The position numbers were made by a program, and so were the translations under genes. 57,266 bases of DNA, taken from assembly GCF_014193375.1 (NCBI RefSeq), contig NZ_JACHZF010000004.1:1-57266 (forward strand), read 5' to 3'. Below the pieces are notes generated by a model, which saw nothing but the letters and a program-made list of their open reading frames with translations, had not been told where the DNA came from and searched no databases. The DNA is from Halomonas campaniensis. Its GTDB lineage: Bacteria; Pseudomonadota; Gammaproteobacteria; Pseudomonadales; Halomonadaceae. Shown piece after piece: positions 8,101 through 16,858 of the stretch (its first letter is position 1; the number at the start of each line of letters is the position of its first letter).

Positions 8101-11100
8101 TCAGGCCGCCTCGGCGGCGATGGTCACTGGCCGCCCCTGGCGCAGCTCCTCCAGAAGCTGAGCGCGGCGCTCGGCGGCCTTCTCGGCCGCCGCCTCGCGC
8201 ACCGGGCCGAAGCCGCGGATCTCCTCGGGCAGCCTGGCCAGCGCCAGGGCGGTGGCGTGGGTGCCGGCATCGAGGCGCGTCACCAGCTCGTCGAGCAGCA
8301 CCTCGTACTCCGCCAGCAGCCGGCGATCCAGCTTGCGGTCGGCGCTGAAGCGGAAGGGGTCCAGAGGGCCGTTGCGCAGGCCGCGCAGCCGGGCCAGCCC
8401 CTTCATGGCCTTGAGCATCCAGGGCCCGAAGCGGCGCTTCACCGGGCGGCCGCGGGCGTCCCTGCGCCCGGCCAGCAGCGGCGGCGCCAGGTGGAAGGTG
8501 AGCCGGTAGTCGCCGCCGAAGGTGGCCTCGAGCTCGGCGAGGAAGTCGCTCTCGGTGTAGAGGCGCGCCACCTCGTACTCATCCTTGCAGGCCATGAGCC
8601 GGTAGAGCTGGGTGGCCACCGCCTCGGTCAGGGCCTCGTCGGCGCCGAGGCGGGCCTCGGCCTCGCGCACCCGGGCCACCTTCGCCACGTAGCGCTCCGC
8701 GTAGGCGCGGTCCTGGTAGCGCGTGAGCCTCCGCGCATTGCGGGCGATCACCTCGTCCAGGGTGGCATCGGCGGAAAGCGGCGACTCGTCCAGGCGACGC
8801 TGCAGGTAGCCGGGCTCCACCGCCGCCAGCCGGCCCCAGGCGAAGGCGCGCTGGTTCTTCTCGATGGCCACGCCGTTGAGCTCGATGGCGCGCTTGAGCG
8901 CCGCCTCGCTCACCGGCAGCAGGCCCTGCTGCCAGGCGAAGCCCAGCATCATGACGTTGGAGAAGACGGTGTCCCCCAGCAGCTGCTCGGCCAGGCGGTT
9001 GGCGTCCAGGGTGGCGAAATTGGCCTCACCCACGGCGTCGCGCAGCAGGGCCAGGCGCTGGTCCGCCTGCATGTCGGCATCGCGGTAGAGCACGTGGTCG
9101 GCGGTGGCCAGCTCCGCCAGGTTGGCCACCACCCGGGTGGTGTCGGCCTTGAGCACTTCCAGGGCCTTCCGCGAGCTCGCCACCACCATGTCGCAGGCGA
9201 TCACGGCGTCGGCCTGGCCCGCCTCGATGCGCACCTGGTGGAGGTCGGCAGGCCTGGGCGCCAGGCGCACGTAGCTCAGCACGGTGCCGCCCTTCTGGGC
9301 GAAGCCCATGAAGTCCAGCACGCTGGTGCCGCGCCCCTCAAGGTGGGCGGCCATGGTGATCAGCTGGCCCACGGTGACCACGCCGGTGCCGCCGACGCCG
9401 CCCACCAGCAGGTCATAGGGCCGGGTGAGCAGCGGCGCCTGGGGCACCGGCAGCGCCTGCACCCGGCGCCAGAAGGCCTCGTCCACGGCCACCCCCTGGC
9501 CCTTGCGCAGCTCGCCCCCCTCCACGGTGACGAAGCTGGGGCAGAAGCCGCCCACGCAGGACATGTCCTTGTTGCAGGAGGACTGGTCGATCCGGCGCTT
9601 GCGGCCGAGCTCGGTTTCCCGGGGCACCACCGAGAGGCAGTTGGACTGCACCGAGCAGTCGCCGCACCCCTCGCAGACGTGGTGGTTGATGAAGACGCGC
9701 CGGGCCGGGTCCTCCATCAGGCCGCGCTTGCGGCGGCGACGCTTCTCGGCGGCGCACACCTGATCGTAGATCAGCACGCTGCACCCGGGGATCTCGCGCA
9801 GCTCCCGCTGCAGGGAGTCCATCTCGTCGCGGTGGTGGAAGGTCACGCCCTTGGGGAACTGGCCCCGGTGGCCGCGATACTTCTCGGGCTCGTCGCTGAC
9901 CACCGCGATGCGCTTCACCCCCTCGGCGGCGGAGCTCTGGGCGATCATCGGCACGGTGATCTGGCCGTCCACCGGCTGGCCGCCGGTCATCGCCACGGCG
10001 TCGTTGAAGAGCACCTTGTAGGTGATGTTGACCCCGGCGGCCACCGCCTGGCGGACCGCCATGGAACCGGAGTGGAACCAGGTGCCCTCGCCCAGGTTCT
10101 GGAAGATATGGCCGTTGCCGGTGAAGCGGCTCTTGCCCACCCAGTTCACCCCCTCGCCGCCCATCTGGATCAGCGATTCGGTGTTGCGCCCCATCCAGGA
10201 GGCCATGAAGTGGCAGCCGATGCCGGCCAGCGCCTTGCTGCCCTCCGGCACCCTGGTGGAGCTGTTGTGGGGGCAGCCGGAGCAGAAGTAGGGCAGGCGG
10301 CGCACGCCGCCAAGCTCGCGCGCCTCGGCGCGGCAGCGGTCCAGCTTGGAAAGGCGCTCCTGCAGGTCGATGCCGAAGAAGCGCTCCAGCCGTTCGGCCA
10401 CGTAGCCGGCCAGCAGCCGCGGGCTCAGCTCGCCCACGTAGGGGATCAGCGGGCGGCCCGCCTCGTCCTGCTTGCCGGTGATCAGCACCTCGCCGGGGCG
10501 GTCCGGCTCGGACATGTACTCCTTGATCTGGCTCTCGATGATGCCGCGCTTCTCCTCGATGACCAGCACCTCCTGCTTGGGGTGCACGAACTCGAGGATG
10601 CCGCGGCGGTGCAGCGGCCACACCATGCCCACCTTGTAGAGCTCCACCCCCAGCTCGCGCAGCTCCCGCTCGCCGAGCCCCAGCAGCCGCAACGCCTCCA
10701 TCAGGTCCAGGTGCCCCTTGCCGGTGGTGACGATGCCGAAACGCGCCTCCTCGTTGGCATGGAGGCGCCGGTCGATGGGGTTGGCAGTGGCGAAGGCCTG
10801 CACCGCCGCCAGCTTGTGCTCGATGCGGGCCTCCAGCTGGGGCCCGGGCAGGTCCGGCCAGCGATAGTGGAGGCCATCCACCGGCGGCGTGAACTCCGGC
10901 GGCTCGAACTCGGGCAGCGGCGTGGCCTCGACGGAGGCCCCGCTCTCCACCGTCTCGGAGACCGCCTTGAAGCCGACCCAGCAGCCCGAGAAGCGCGAGA
11001 GCGCAAAGCCCCACAGGCCGAACGCCTCGTATTCGGCCAGGGACGCCGGGTTCACGACCGGCATGAACCAGGCCATGAAGGCGACGTCGGACTGGTGGGG

Positions 11101-11610
11101 CATGGAGGAGGAGACACAGCCATGGTCGTCGCCGGCCACCACCAGCACGCCGCCGTTGGGGGAGCTGCCGTAGGCGTTGCCGTGCTTCAGGGCGTCGCCG
11201 GCACGATCCACGCCGGGCCCCTTGCCGTACCAGAGGCCGAAGACTCCCTCGACCTGCCGGTCCGGGTCGGTCTCCACCTGCTGGCAGCCGAGCATCATGG
11301 TGGCCGCCAGGTCCTCGTTGATGGCCGGCACGAACTCGATGTTGGCCTCGGCCAGGGGCTCCCTGGCCTGCCACAGGGCCTGGTCGACGCCGCCCAGGGG
11401 CGAACCGCGGTAGCCGCTGATCAGGCCCGCGGTGTGGCGGCCGTCGCGGCGGTCCAGCGCGGCCTGGCGCAGGGCGATGCGCACCAGCGCCTGGGTGCCG
11501 GTGAGGAAGATGCGTCCGGTGTCGCGGGTGTAGCGGTCGGCCAGGGTATAGTCGTCGAGCGTGCCGTCGAGGGCATCGCCCGGGACGACGGCGGGGGTGT
11601 GAGCGTTCAT
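8101..11610 (-). CDS. Indolepyruvate:ferredoxin oxidoreductase-family enzyme (fused subunits)
   Basis: The product is 1169 residues, the length of the fused aerobic-type enzymes. The start is ATG at 11610 behind GAGGTGG; a longer frame lacks a ribosome site. The N-terminal half is a pyruvate-type TPP oxidoreductase region (SGYRGSPLGGVDQALW near residue 70, AGDDHGCVSSSMPHQSD near 170). A Cys motif, CSGCPHNSS, lies near 440. Near 645-675 are the Fe-S ligands CEGCGDCSVQSNC and SSCNKDMSCVGGFCPS. The C-terminal part carries the gamma-type subunit (VGGVGGTGVVTVGQLI). The family oxidatively decarboxylates aryl- or branched 2-oxo acids to acyl-CoA, for example indolepyruvate or phenylpyruvate from aromatic amino acids. 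A divergent Lrp-type gene supports an amino-acid role. The substrate is inferred. Confidence 0.9.
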   Translation of the reverse strand: MNAHTPAVVPGDALDGTLDDYTLADRYTRDTGRIFLTGTQALVRIALRQAALDRRDGRHTAGLISGYRGSPLGGVDQALWQAREPLAEANIEFVPAINEDLAATMMLGCQQVETDPDRQVEGVFGLWYGKGPGVDRAGDALKHGNAYGSSPNGGVLVVAGDDHGCVSSSMPHQSDVAFMAWFMPVVNPASLAEYEAFGLWGFALSRFSGCWVGFKAVSETVESGASVEATPLPEFEPPEFTPPVDGLHYRWPDLPGPQLEARIEHKLAAVQAFATANPIDRRLHANEEARFGIVTTGKGHLDLMEALRLLGLGERELRELGVELYKVGMVWPLHRRGILEFVHPKQEVLVIEEKRGIIESQIKEYMSEPDRPGEVLITGKQDEAGRPLIPYVGELSPRLLAGYVAERLERFFGIDLQERLSKLDRCRAEARELGGVRRLPYFCSGCPHNSSTRVPEGSKALAGIGCHFMASWMGRNTESLIQMGGEGVNWVGKSRFTGNGHIFQNLGEGTWFHSGSMAVRQAVAAGVNITYKVLFNDAVAMTGGQPVDGQITVPMIAQSSAAEGVKRIAVVSDEPEKYRGHRGQFPKGVTFHHRDEMDSLQRELREIPGCSVLIYDQVCAAEKRRRRKRGLMEDPARRVFINHHVCEGCGDCSVQSNCLSVVPRETELGRKRRIDQSSCNKDMSCVGGFCPSFVTVEGGELRKGQGVAVDEAFWRRVQALPVPQAPLLTRPYDLLVGGVGGTGVVTVGQLITMAAHLEGRGTSVLDFMGFAQKGGTVLSYVRLAPRPADLHQVRIEAGQADAVIACDMVVASSRKALEVLKADTTRVVANLAELATADHVLYRDADMQADQRLALLRDAVGEANFATLDANRLAEQLLGDTVFSNVMMLGFAWQQGLLPVSEAALKRAIELNGVAIEKNQRAFAWGRLAAVEPGYLQRRLDESPLSADATLDEVIARNARRLTRYQDRAYAERYVAKVARVREAEARLGADEALTEAVATQLYRLMACKDEYEVARLYTESDFLAELEATFGGDYRLTFHLAPPLLAGRRDARGRPVKRRFGPWMLKAMKGLARLRGLRNGPLDPFRFSADRKLDRRLLAEYEVLLDELVTRLDAGTHATALALARLPEEIRGFGPVREAAAEKAAERRAQLLEELRQGRPVTIAAEAA

Positions 11611-11702
11611 GGTCGCCACCTCGGTCAAGGGTTCGTTATCGTTGTATGCTGCGAAGTCTAGACCCGATGGCGATAAAGGTGCTTTCGAAATCAACCGGTT
11701 AA

Positions 11703-11746
11703 GCGCCACTATACGAAACAGGCTTTCTTTTTATCACCAGTGGCGC
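11703..11746. promoter_or_regulatory. Inverted repeat in the IOR/Lrp intergenic region
   Basis: Perfect 8-bp arms, GCGCCACT (11703-11710) and AGTGGCGC (11739-11746), flank a 28-bp AT-rich stretch between the oxidoreductase gene and the divergent Lrp-type gene. The arms are about 3.5 helical turns apart. This suits a multimeric regulator such as the adjacent Lrp protein. Binding is inferred. Confidence 0.4.
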
Positions 11747-11785
11747 AATGATCTTTCCTATAACGACAAGACGTGAAATACCCCC

Positions 11786-12256
11786 ATGCAAGACGACCAG
11801 CTCGATGGCCACGACCGCCGCATCCTGAAGGTGCTCCAGCGCCAGGGCCGCATCACCAACCAGGAACTCGCCGAACAGATCGGCCTCTCCCCCGCGGCCT
11901 GCTGGCGACGGGTCAAGGCGCTGGAGGCCAGCGGCGTGATCAAGCGCTTCGCCGCCCTGGTGGATCCGGCCCGGGTCGGCCAGCCGCTCTGTGCCCTGGT
12001 GATGATCACCCTGCGCCGCCACAGCCTCGACAGCACCACCGACTTCGAGGAGCGGGTCACCCGGTACCCGGAGGTGCTGCAGTGCTACGCCACCACCGGC
12101 AACGCCGACTTCGTGCTGCGGGTGGTGATCGAGGACATGGCCGCCTACGACCGCTTCCTCAACGAGAAGCTCTTCACCCTGCCGGGCATCTCCCAGGTCC
12201 ACTCCAACTTCGTGCTGCGCGCGATCAAGGACGAGACCGCCATCCCCATGCCCTGA
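11786..12256 (+). CDS. Lrp/AsnC-family transcriptional regulator
   Basis: The product is 156 residues. The N-terminal helix-turn-helix is LDGHDRRILKVLQRQGRITN with the recognition helix LSPAACWRRVKALEASGVI. A C-terminal RAM/ACT ligand domain follows (CYATTGNADFVLRVVIEDM). Lrp-type proteins bind amino acids and regulate their metabolism. The gene is divergent from the 2-oxo acid oxidoreductase gene and 13 bp upstream of an MFS gene, so it probably controls both in response to an aromatic or branched amino acid. The ATG at 11786 has only a weak ribosome site; TATAAC at 11758 may be its -10 box. Confidence 0.9.
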   Translation: MQDDQLDGHDRRILKVLQRQGRITNQELAEQIGLSPAACWRRVKALEASGVIKRFAALVDPARVGQPLCALVMITLRRHSLDSTTDFEERVTRYPEVLQCYATTGNADFVLRVVIEDMAAYDRFLNEKLFTLPGISQVHSNFVLRAIKDETAIPMP

Positions 12257-12269
12257 CCCCGGACGCAAC

Positions 12270-13493
12270 ATGCCCCCCACGAACACCCGCGTGATCCTGC
12301 TGCTGGCCCTGGCCGGCTTCGCCAGCATGGCCGCCATGCGCATCACCGACGCCATGCTGCCGGCGCTTTCCCAGGCCTTCGAGCGGCCGGTGGCGGACGT
12401 GGCCCAGAACATCACCGTCTTCGCCATCGCCTACGGCCTGATGCAGCTCTGCTATGGCCCGCTGGGGGATCGCTACGGCACCCTGCGGGTGATCGGACTG
12501 GCCACCCTGTCCTGCGCCCTGGGAGCCCTGGGCTCGGCGCTGGCCGGCTCGCTCTCCTCCCTGCTGCTGTTCCGCACCCTGACCGGGGCCACCGCCGCGG
12601 CGATCATCCCGCTCTCCATGGCCTGGGTCGGCAACAACGTCGACTACGCGGCGCGCCAGGTGACCCTGGCCCACATGCTCTCGGGGGCGGTGATGGGGCT
12701 GATCACCGGCCAGGTGATGGGCGGGCTGCTCGCCGACACCCTGGGCTGGCAGGCCGCCTTCCTGGTACTGGCGCTGCTCTTCCTGCTCGCCGGGGGCCTC
12801 TTGACCGGGGCGGTACTGCGCAAGCCGGCGCTGTCGCCGCCGGGAGAGGCCAGCGGCGGCATCGCCTTCCTGGCGCGGCTCGCCGGGGTGCTGGCCATCC
12901 CCCGCGCCCGGCAGATCCTGCTACTGGTGTTCCTGGAGGGCATTGCCGCCTTCGGCGCCCTGGCCTTCGCGGCGAGCCATCTCCACGAGCGGCTCGGGGT
13001 CTCGTTGACCGTGGCGGGGCTGCTGGTGGCGCTGTTCGGGGTCGGCGGGCTGCTGTTTGCCGCCCTGGCCAGGCCCCTGGTGGCCAGGCTAGGGGAGACC
13101 GGGCTGGCCGCCCTCGGCGGCACCCTGATGGGCGCGGGCTTCTGCCTGCTGGCGCTGGCGCCGGGGCCTGGCCTCGCGGCCGGGGGCGCCTTCGCCGCGG
13201 GGCTCGGCTTCTACATGATGCACAGCACCCTGCAGACCAACGCCACCCAGATGGCACCCGCCGCCCGCGGCACCGCCATGGCGGTGTTCGCCGGCTGCCT
13301 GTTCCTCGGCCAGTCGGTGGGGGTCAGCCTCGGCGCCCTGGTGCTGCGCCTGGCCGGCAGCGGCGTGCTGCTGGCGCTGGCCGGCGCCTGGCTGCTGGTG
13401 CTGGGGCTGCTGTTTGCCCGGCGTCTCCGGGGCTGGAAAGCGGAACCCGGCGCCGAGGCGCCGGGACAGGCAGGCGCGTCGGAGCAGCGCTAA
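12270..13493 (+). CDS. MFS transporter
   Basis: The product is 407 residues with 12 predicted helices. The segment YGLMQLCYGPLGDRYGTLRVI is the MFS loop-2/3 signature. It lies 13 bp after the Lrp-type gene and is probably cotranscribed with it, suggesting a carrier for an amino acid or its metabolite. Direction of transport cannot be read; the long Gly/Ala/Leu-rich helices resemble efflux-type MFS proteins. Its stop codon overlaps that of the convergent DUF2783 gene by a few bases. Confidence 0.82.
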   Translation: MPPTNTRVILLLALAGFASMAAMRITDAMLPALSQAFERPVADVAQNITVFAIAYGLMQLCYGPLGDRYGTLRVIGLATLSCALGALGSALAGSLSSLLLFRTLTGATAAAIIPLSMAWVGNNVDYAARQVTLAHMLSGAVMGLITGQVMGGLLADTLGWQAAFLVLALLFLLAGGLLTGAVLRKPALSPPGEASGGIAFLARLAGVLAIPRARQILLLVFLEGIAAFGALAFAASHLHERLGVSLTVAGLLVALFGVGGLLFAALARPLVARLGETGLAALGGTLMGAGFCLLALAPGPGLAAGGAFAAGLGFYMMHSTLQTNATQMAPAARGTAMAVFAGCLFLGQSVGVSLGALVLRLAGSGVLLALAGAWLLVLGLLFARRLRGWKAEPGAEAPGQAGASEQR

Positions 13494-13693
13494 GCCTGGT
13501 CGAGGGTCGCCCCCTGCCGGGCCTCGTCGATGGCGGCCATCACCTGATCGATATCGGGCACGCGATGGGCCAGCGCCAGCGCCAGCTGGGCCAGGAAGTG
13601 GCTCTCGTCGGCCTCCGGCAGCGCATCCAGGGTCGTGGCCAGGTGCTCGTAGACCTTCTCGAGATCGTCAAAGGGCAGCGTCGGTGCGGTCAT
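13490..13693 (-). CDS. Small DUF2783-like protein, second copy (MhaB-like)
   Basis: The product is 67 residues and lies 2 bp after the flavoprotein gene on the same strand. It keeps the family layout: DDLEKVYEHL near the start, then a helix with FLAQLALALAHRVPD, which aligns with NARLILLLANHVGD of the copy at 3287, and an Ala-rich end. It is diverged but repeats the large-small gene pair of the homogentisate operon. It is probably the coupling subunit of the adjacent hydroxylase. Confidence 0.65.
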   Translation of the reverse strand: MTAPTLPFDDLEKVYEHLATTLDALPEADESHFLAQLALALAHRVPDIDQVMAAIDEARQGATLDQA

Positions 13694-13695
13694 GA

Positions 13696-15387
13696 TCAGT
13701 CTCCTCCCAGGGCAGTCTTCAGTGCAGCGTCGAGGGTGGCCTCGAGGTCGGCGGGGTCGAGGCGCTTCCAGCGGGCCGCCACGTGGCGGTCGGGGCGCGC
13801 CAGGTAGGCGCTGCCGGGCTCGGCGCCATAGCCGGCGAACAGGCTGCCATCCACGTCGACCAGGGTCTCTTCATCGCCCGGCGAACGCGACACTCGCAGC
13901 AGGGTGATATCGATACCCTGGCCCTGCAGCGCCTCCACGCCTCGCTGCAGGGCGGGCCCGACACGCCCGTCCTCGCTGAAGTGCAGCAGGGTGAAGCCGG
14001 TGCCCAGGTGATCGAGCAGGAAGTCGTCGTCGCCCAGGCGGCGGTTGATCAGAGGCGCCCCCGGCACCGGGCCGGCGGCGAAGGCCGGGTCGTCGGCCAG
14101 GGTCAGCGGGCTCTCCGCGTAGGTGTAGGGGGTCACCTGGCGGGGGTTGGCGAAGCCGCTGGCATAGTCGTTGTGGAAGGCCAGGGCCAGGGCGGCGTTG
14201 CGCATCAGCCGGTAGCCGCGGGTCGGCGGGGTCATGAAGCGGGTGCTCTTGCCGGCATTGGCGAAGACATCCAGGGTGGCGCCGCGCCGCTCCGGGCTGT
14301 AGCTGTCGAGCAGCCTGTCAGGCGCCTGCCCCTTGAGCACCCAGGCGAGCTTCCAGCCGGCGTTGGCGGCATCGGCCAGGCCGTTGTTGAGGCCGCGCAC
14401 GCCGAAGATCGGCACCAGGTGGGCGCTGTCGCCGATAAATAGCACCCTGCCATGCCGGTAGTCATCCAGCGCCAGGGTGTAGGCCTTGTAGAGGCTCCAC
14501 CACTCCAGCTCCCAGTCCTCGCTCTCATGCATCACCTCGCGGATGATCAGGCTGACCTTCTCGCGGATGCTGGCCTCCTCCACCGCCTGCTCCGGATCCT
14601 CGTCGGGGCCGAGCTGGTAGTCGATGCGCCAGATGTCGTCGGGCTGCCGATGAACCAGGATGGTGGCGTCGGGCAGCGCCTTCGAGTGGAAGAAGGCGCG
14701 ACGCTCGGTGGGGAAGTCGGACTTGAGACGCACATCGGCGATCACGTAGCGCCCCTCGTAGGCCTGGCCGTGCAGGGAGAGCCCCAGTGACTCGCGGATG
14801 CGGCTGCGCCCGCCGTCGGCGGCCAGCAGGTAGTCGCAGGCGAGCGCATAGTCCCCCTCGGGGGTGGTCACCTGCAGGGTCACGCCGCCGGCGTCCTGGT
14901 CGACCCCGGTGACCGCGCTCTGCCAGCGCATCTCGATGAGGCCGCTCGCCTGGGCCTTGTCGATCAGGAACTGCTCGATGTACTGCTGCTGCAGGTTGAC
15001 CATCGGGGCGTAGCGCTCCTGGTCGGAGTGCGGCATGCGGAAGCGGTAGATCTCGCGGTCGCGGAAGTAGGTGCGCCCCTGGGTCCAGCCCAGCCCCTTC
15101 GCCGTGAAGGGCCCATCGACGCCGAGCTGCTGGAGGAGCTCCAGGCTGTGGCGGGAGATGCAGATGGCCCGGGAGCCGTCGTTGACGGTGGCCTTGTCGT
15201 CCAGCACCACCGAGGCGATGCCGTGGCGGGCCAGCTCCAGGGCGGCGGTCACGCCCACCGGCCCGCCACCGACGATGGCCACCCGGTGGCGCACCGCCTG
15301 GCCTGCAAGCTCGGGAGGACGAACGAAGGGGAAATGCGGATAATCGAAGTAGAGCGAATCGGTCTCGGCGCGTCCGGCGGGTCGCAT
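13696..15387 (-). CDS. FAD-dependent aromatic hydroxylase, second copy (MhaA/MhpA-like)
   Basis: The product is 563 residues, a paralog of the protein at 1570. It has an FAD motif VAIVGGGPVGVTAAL near residue 37, the shared segment LVHRQPDDIWRIDYQLG, and a GD motif VLFIGDSAHLVPIFGVRG. AGGAGA precedes the ATG. The proteins keep common elements (both have TVxxGSRAIC after the FAD region) but differ much in substrate-contact segments such as the one after the GD motif. A different phenolic or aromatic acid substrate is therefore likely. The gene forms a pair with the DUF2783 gene and is divergent from a LuxR-type regulator, so it forms its own regulated unit. Confidence 0.85.
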   Translation of the reverse strand: MRPAGRAETDSLYFDYPHFPFVRPPELAGQAVRHRVAIVGGGPVGVTAALELARHGIASVVLDDKATVNDGSRAICISRHSLELLQQLGVDGPFTAKGLGWTQGRTYFRDREIYRFRMPHSDQERYAPMVNLQQQYIEQFLIDKAQASGLIEMRWQSAVTGVDQDAGGVTLQVTTPEGDYALACDYLLAADGGRSRIRESLGLSLHGQAYEGRYVIADVRLKSDFPTERRAFFHSKALPDATILVHRQPDDIWRIDYQLGPDEDPEQAVEEASIREKVSLIIREVMHESEDWELEWWSLYKAYTLALDDYRHGRVLFIGDSAHLVPIFGVRGLNNGLADAANAGWKLAWVLKGQAPDRLLDSYSPERRGATLDVFANAGKSTRFMTPPTRGYRLMRNAALALAFHNDYASGFANPRQVTPYTYAESPLTLADDPAFAAGPVPGAPLINRRLGDDDFLLDHLGTGFTLLHFSEDGRVGPALQRGVEALQGQGIDITLLRVSRSPGDEETLVDVDGSLFAGYGAEPGSAYLARPDRHVAARWKRLDPADLEATLDAALKTALGGD

Positions 15388-15475
15388 GGCCTCTCTCCTG
15401 CCAGGGGTCGGCGTTGTTGTGTGATGAGATAGCTGTCTGACGTCGAGGCAGCGTATCCCCGGGTCGAGCCGCCCC

Positions 15476-15498
15476 CTGTCCCGTCAAAGAGGGGACAG
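15476..15498. promoter_or_regulatory. Dyad operator candidate CTGTCCC-N9-GGGACAG
   Basis: Perfect 7-bp arms with a 9-base spacer lie midway between the second hydroxylase gene and the divergent LuxR-type gene. The size suits a dimeric LuxR-type activator, and one site could serve both promoters. Binding by the neighbouring regulator is inferred. Confidence 0.45.
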
Positions 15499-15521
15499 AA
15501 CCCCCACGCCCTGCGACGAAG

Positions 15522-16316
15522 GTGGCAATCCTGACAACCGCATCCTCCACAGGTCTCTCCCCGGACTGGCCGGCGCTGCTGGCGGCCGTGGCCCAGTGCG
15601 TGGCCCACCTGGGCAGCGCACGCTTCGAGGAGGACCTGATCGCCCTGCTGCACCGGGGGGTGGGCATCGAGCAGTGCATCCTCTTCGCCTACGCCGAGGG
15701 CGACAGGATGGAGACCCGGCTGGTGGAGAACTCGCGCTACCCCAAGGTCGCCGGGCGCCTCGCCGCCCTCTATGCCGGCGGGCTCTTCCGCCAGGACCCC
15801 CACTATGCCCGGCTGCGCCGCCTACTGGCGGCGGGTGACGACGAGGCCGAGGGGGAGCTCGCGCCGATGCAGACCGAGACCATGTCGCCGGCCTACCGCC
15901 GCCACCTCTTCGCCTTCCCCGATCTCGCCGACAAGGTCTCGCTGCTGATTCCCGCCGGCCCCGTCGTCTACTACCTCAACCTCTATCGGGACCTCGGCCG
16001 GGGGCGCTTTCGTCCCGAGGAGCTGGCGACCCTCGGCGCCCTGCTACCCCTGCTGGCCAGCCTGATCCGCCGCCACTACCGCCAGGCGCGCCCCGCCGCC
16101 CTGCCCGCAAGCCCCGAGGAGGCCGCGGCCCTGGCGCCGCTCTCCGCGCGGGAGCGCCAGCTCTGCCTCCACCTGCTGCGCGGCCACACCCTCAAGACCG
16201 CCGCTGCCGAACTCGATGTCGCCCTCTCCACCGCCGAGACCTACCGCAAGCGCGCCTACGCCAAGCTCGGCGTGTGCTCCAGGGCGGCGCTGGTGGGGCT
16301 GTGTCGGCGGGGGTAG
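15522..16316 (+). CDS. LuxR-type transcriptional regulator
   Basis: The product is about 264 residues. The C-terminal HTH is plain: LSARERQLCLHLLRGHTLKT, then the recognition region LDVALSTAETYRKRAYAKLG. The N-terminal ~190 residues contain no receiver-type Asp pocket and no recognised autoinducer motif; they may sense a small molecule. The start is uncertain: GTG at 15522 gives the full product but has a poor ribosome site. It is divergent from the second MhaA/MhaB-like pair, which it probably activates. Confidence 0.8.
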   Translation: MAILTTASSTGLSPDWPALLAAVAQCVAHLGSARFEEDLIALLHRGVGIEQCILFAYAEGDRMETRLVENSRYPKVAGRLAALYAGGLFRQDPHYARLRRLLAAGDDEAEGELAPMQTETMSPAYRRHLFAFPDLADKVSLLIPAGPVVYYLNLYRDLGRGRFRPEELATLGALLPLLASLIRRHYRQARPAALPASPEEAAALAPLSARERQLCLHLLRGHTLKTAAAELDVALSTAETYRKRAYAKLGVCSRAALVGLCRRG

Positions 16317-16337
16317 GCGCGCGTCAGGGTAGCGCCG

Positions 16338-16362
16338 AAAACGAAAAGCCCCGGCGCGGGGC
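16338..16362 (-). terminator. Intrinsic terminator of the DUF6455-like gene
   Basis: Read on the reverse strand, GCCCC-GCGCC-GGGGC is followed by TTTTCGTTTT. It lies about 30 bases after the stop codon of the gene at 16393. Confidence 0.65.
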
Positions 16363-16392
16363 CAGGGCTCTCGGCAGCAGGACGGTTTCTCT

Positions 16393-16821
16393 TCACTCGG
16401 CGGCGCGGCGCTCGAAGGCCTCGGCGTTGGGGCAGAAGCCGCGGCACTCTTCGACGTCGGCACCGGCGCGCATGGCCTGCCAGCAGTGGCCCACCACCGG
16501 GCAGGCGTTGCAGGTGTCGCGCAGGGCACCGTAGCCCGGCTGGACGGCCAGGTCGGCATCCTGCAGGCCGAAGCGCTGCATCATCACCGGCATCAGGGTC
16601 CTCGACGGCACGAAGGTTACCGGCTGGCCCACCCCCAGCTGCCGGGCCATCTCGCGCTCGAAGCCTGGCTCCAGGGGAGTCTCGAGGTCGGTCAGCAGCT
16701 TCTGGTAAGTCGTGCCCGCCTCGTGCTGGACGTCGCGCACCAGCTGGGGTGTGGATGCCGCGTAGCAGCGCTCGGTCAGACGCTCCCACCAGGTAGTACG
16801 CTTGATCTGTGCAGTGGCCAT
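16393..16821 (-). CDS. Small cysteine-rich protein, DUF6455-like
   Basis: The product is 142 residues; ATG at 16821 follows GGGAGC. The C-terminal third holds the pattern C-x2-C-x5-C, then a spacer and C-x3-C-P-N (CNACPVVGHC, later ECRGFCPNA). This resembles DUF6455 proteins and suggests a bound metal or Fe-S centre. There is no signal peptide or membrane helix. It is a single-gene unit with its own promoter containing an FNR/ANR-type box and its own terminator, which suggests a job under low oxygen. The function is unknown, and the family name is from memory of the motif. Confidence 0.7.
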   Translation of the reverse strand: MATAQIKRTTWWERLTERCYAASTPQLVRDVQHEAGTTYQKLLTDLETPLEPGFEREMARQLGVGQPVTFVPSRTLMPVMMQRFGLQDADLAVQPGYGALRDTCNACPVVGHCWQAMRAGADVEECRGFCPNAEAFERRAAE

Positions 16822-16858
16822 GGTGATGCTCCCGTCGGGTGATCGTGTATCTGGTCCC

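Noticed and set aside
8035..11661. A 1208-codon open frame antisense to the oxidoreductase gene, and similar very long antisense frames (17988-20501, 3269-5614)
   Set aside because: They are mirror images of GC-rich codon bias: low complexity, His/Gln/Gly/Leu-rich, no ribosome sites or domains. The opposite frames encode clear enzymes.
13457..13490. Third copy of the dispersed repeat at the end of the MFS gene (GCGCCGGGACAGGCAGG)
   Set aside because: Only the first bases resemble the repeat end; the rest does not align and it is coding.
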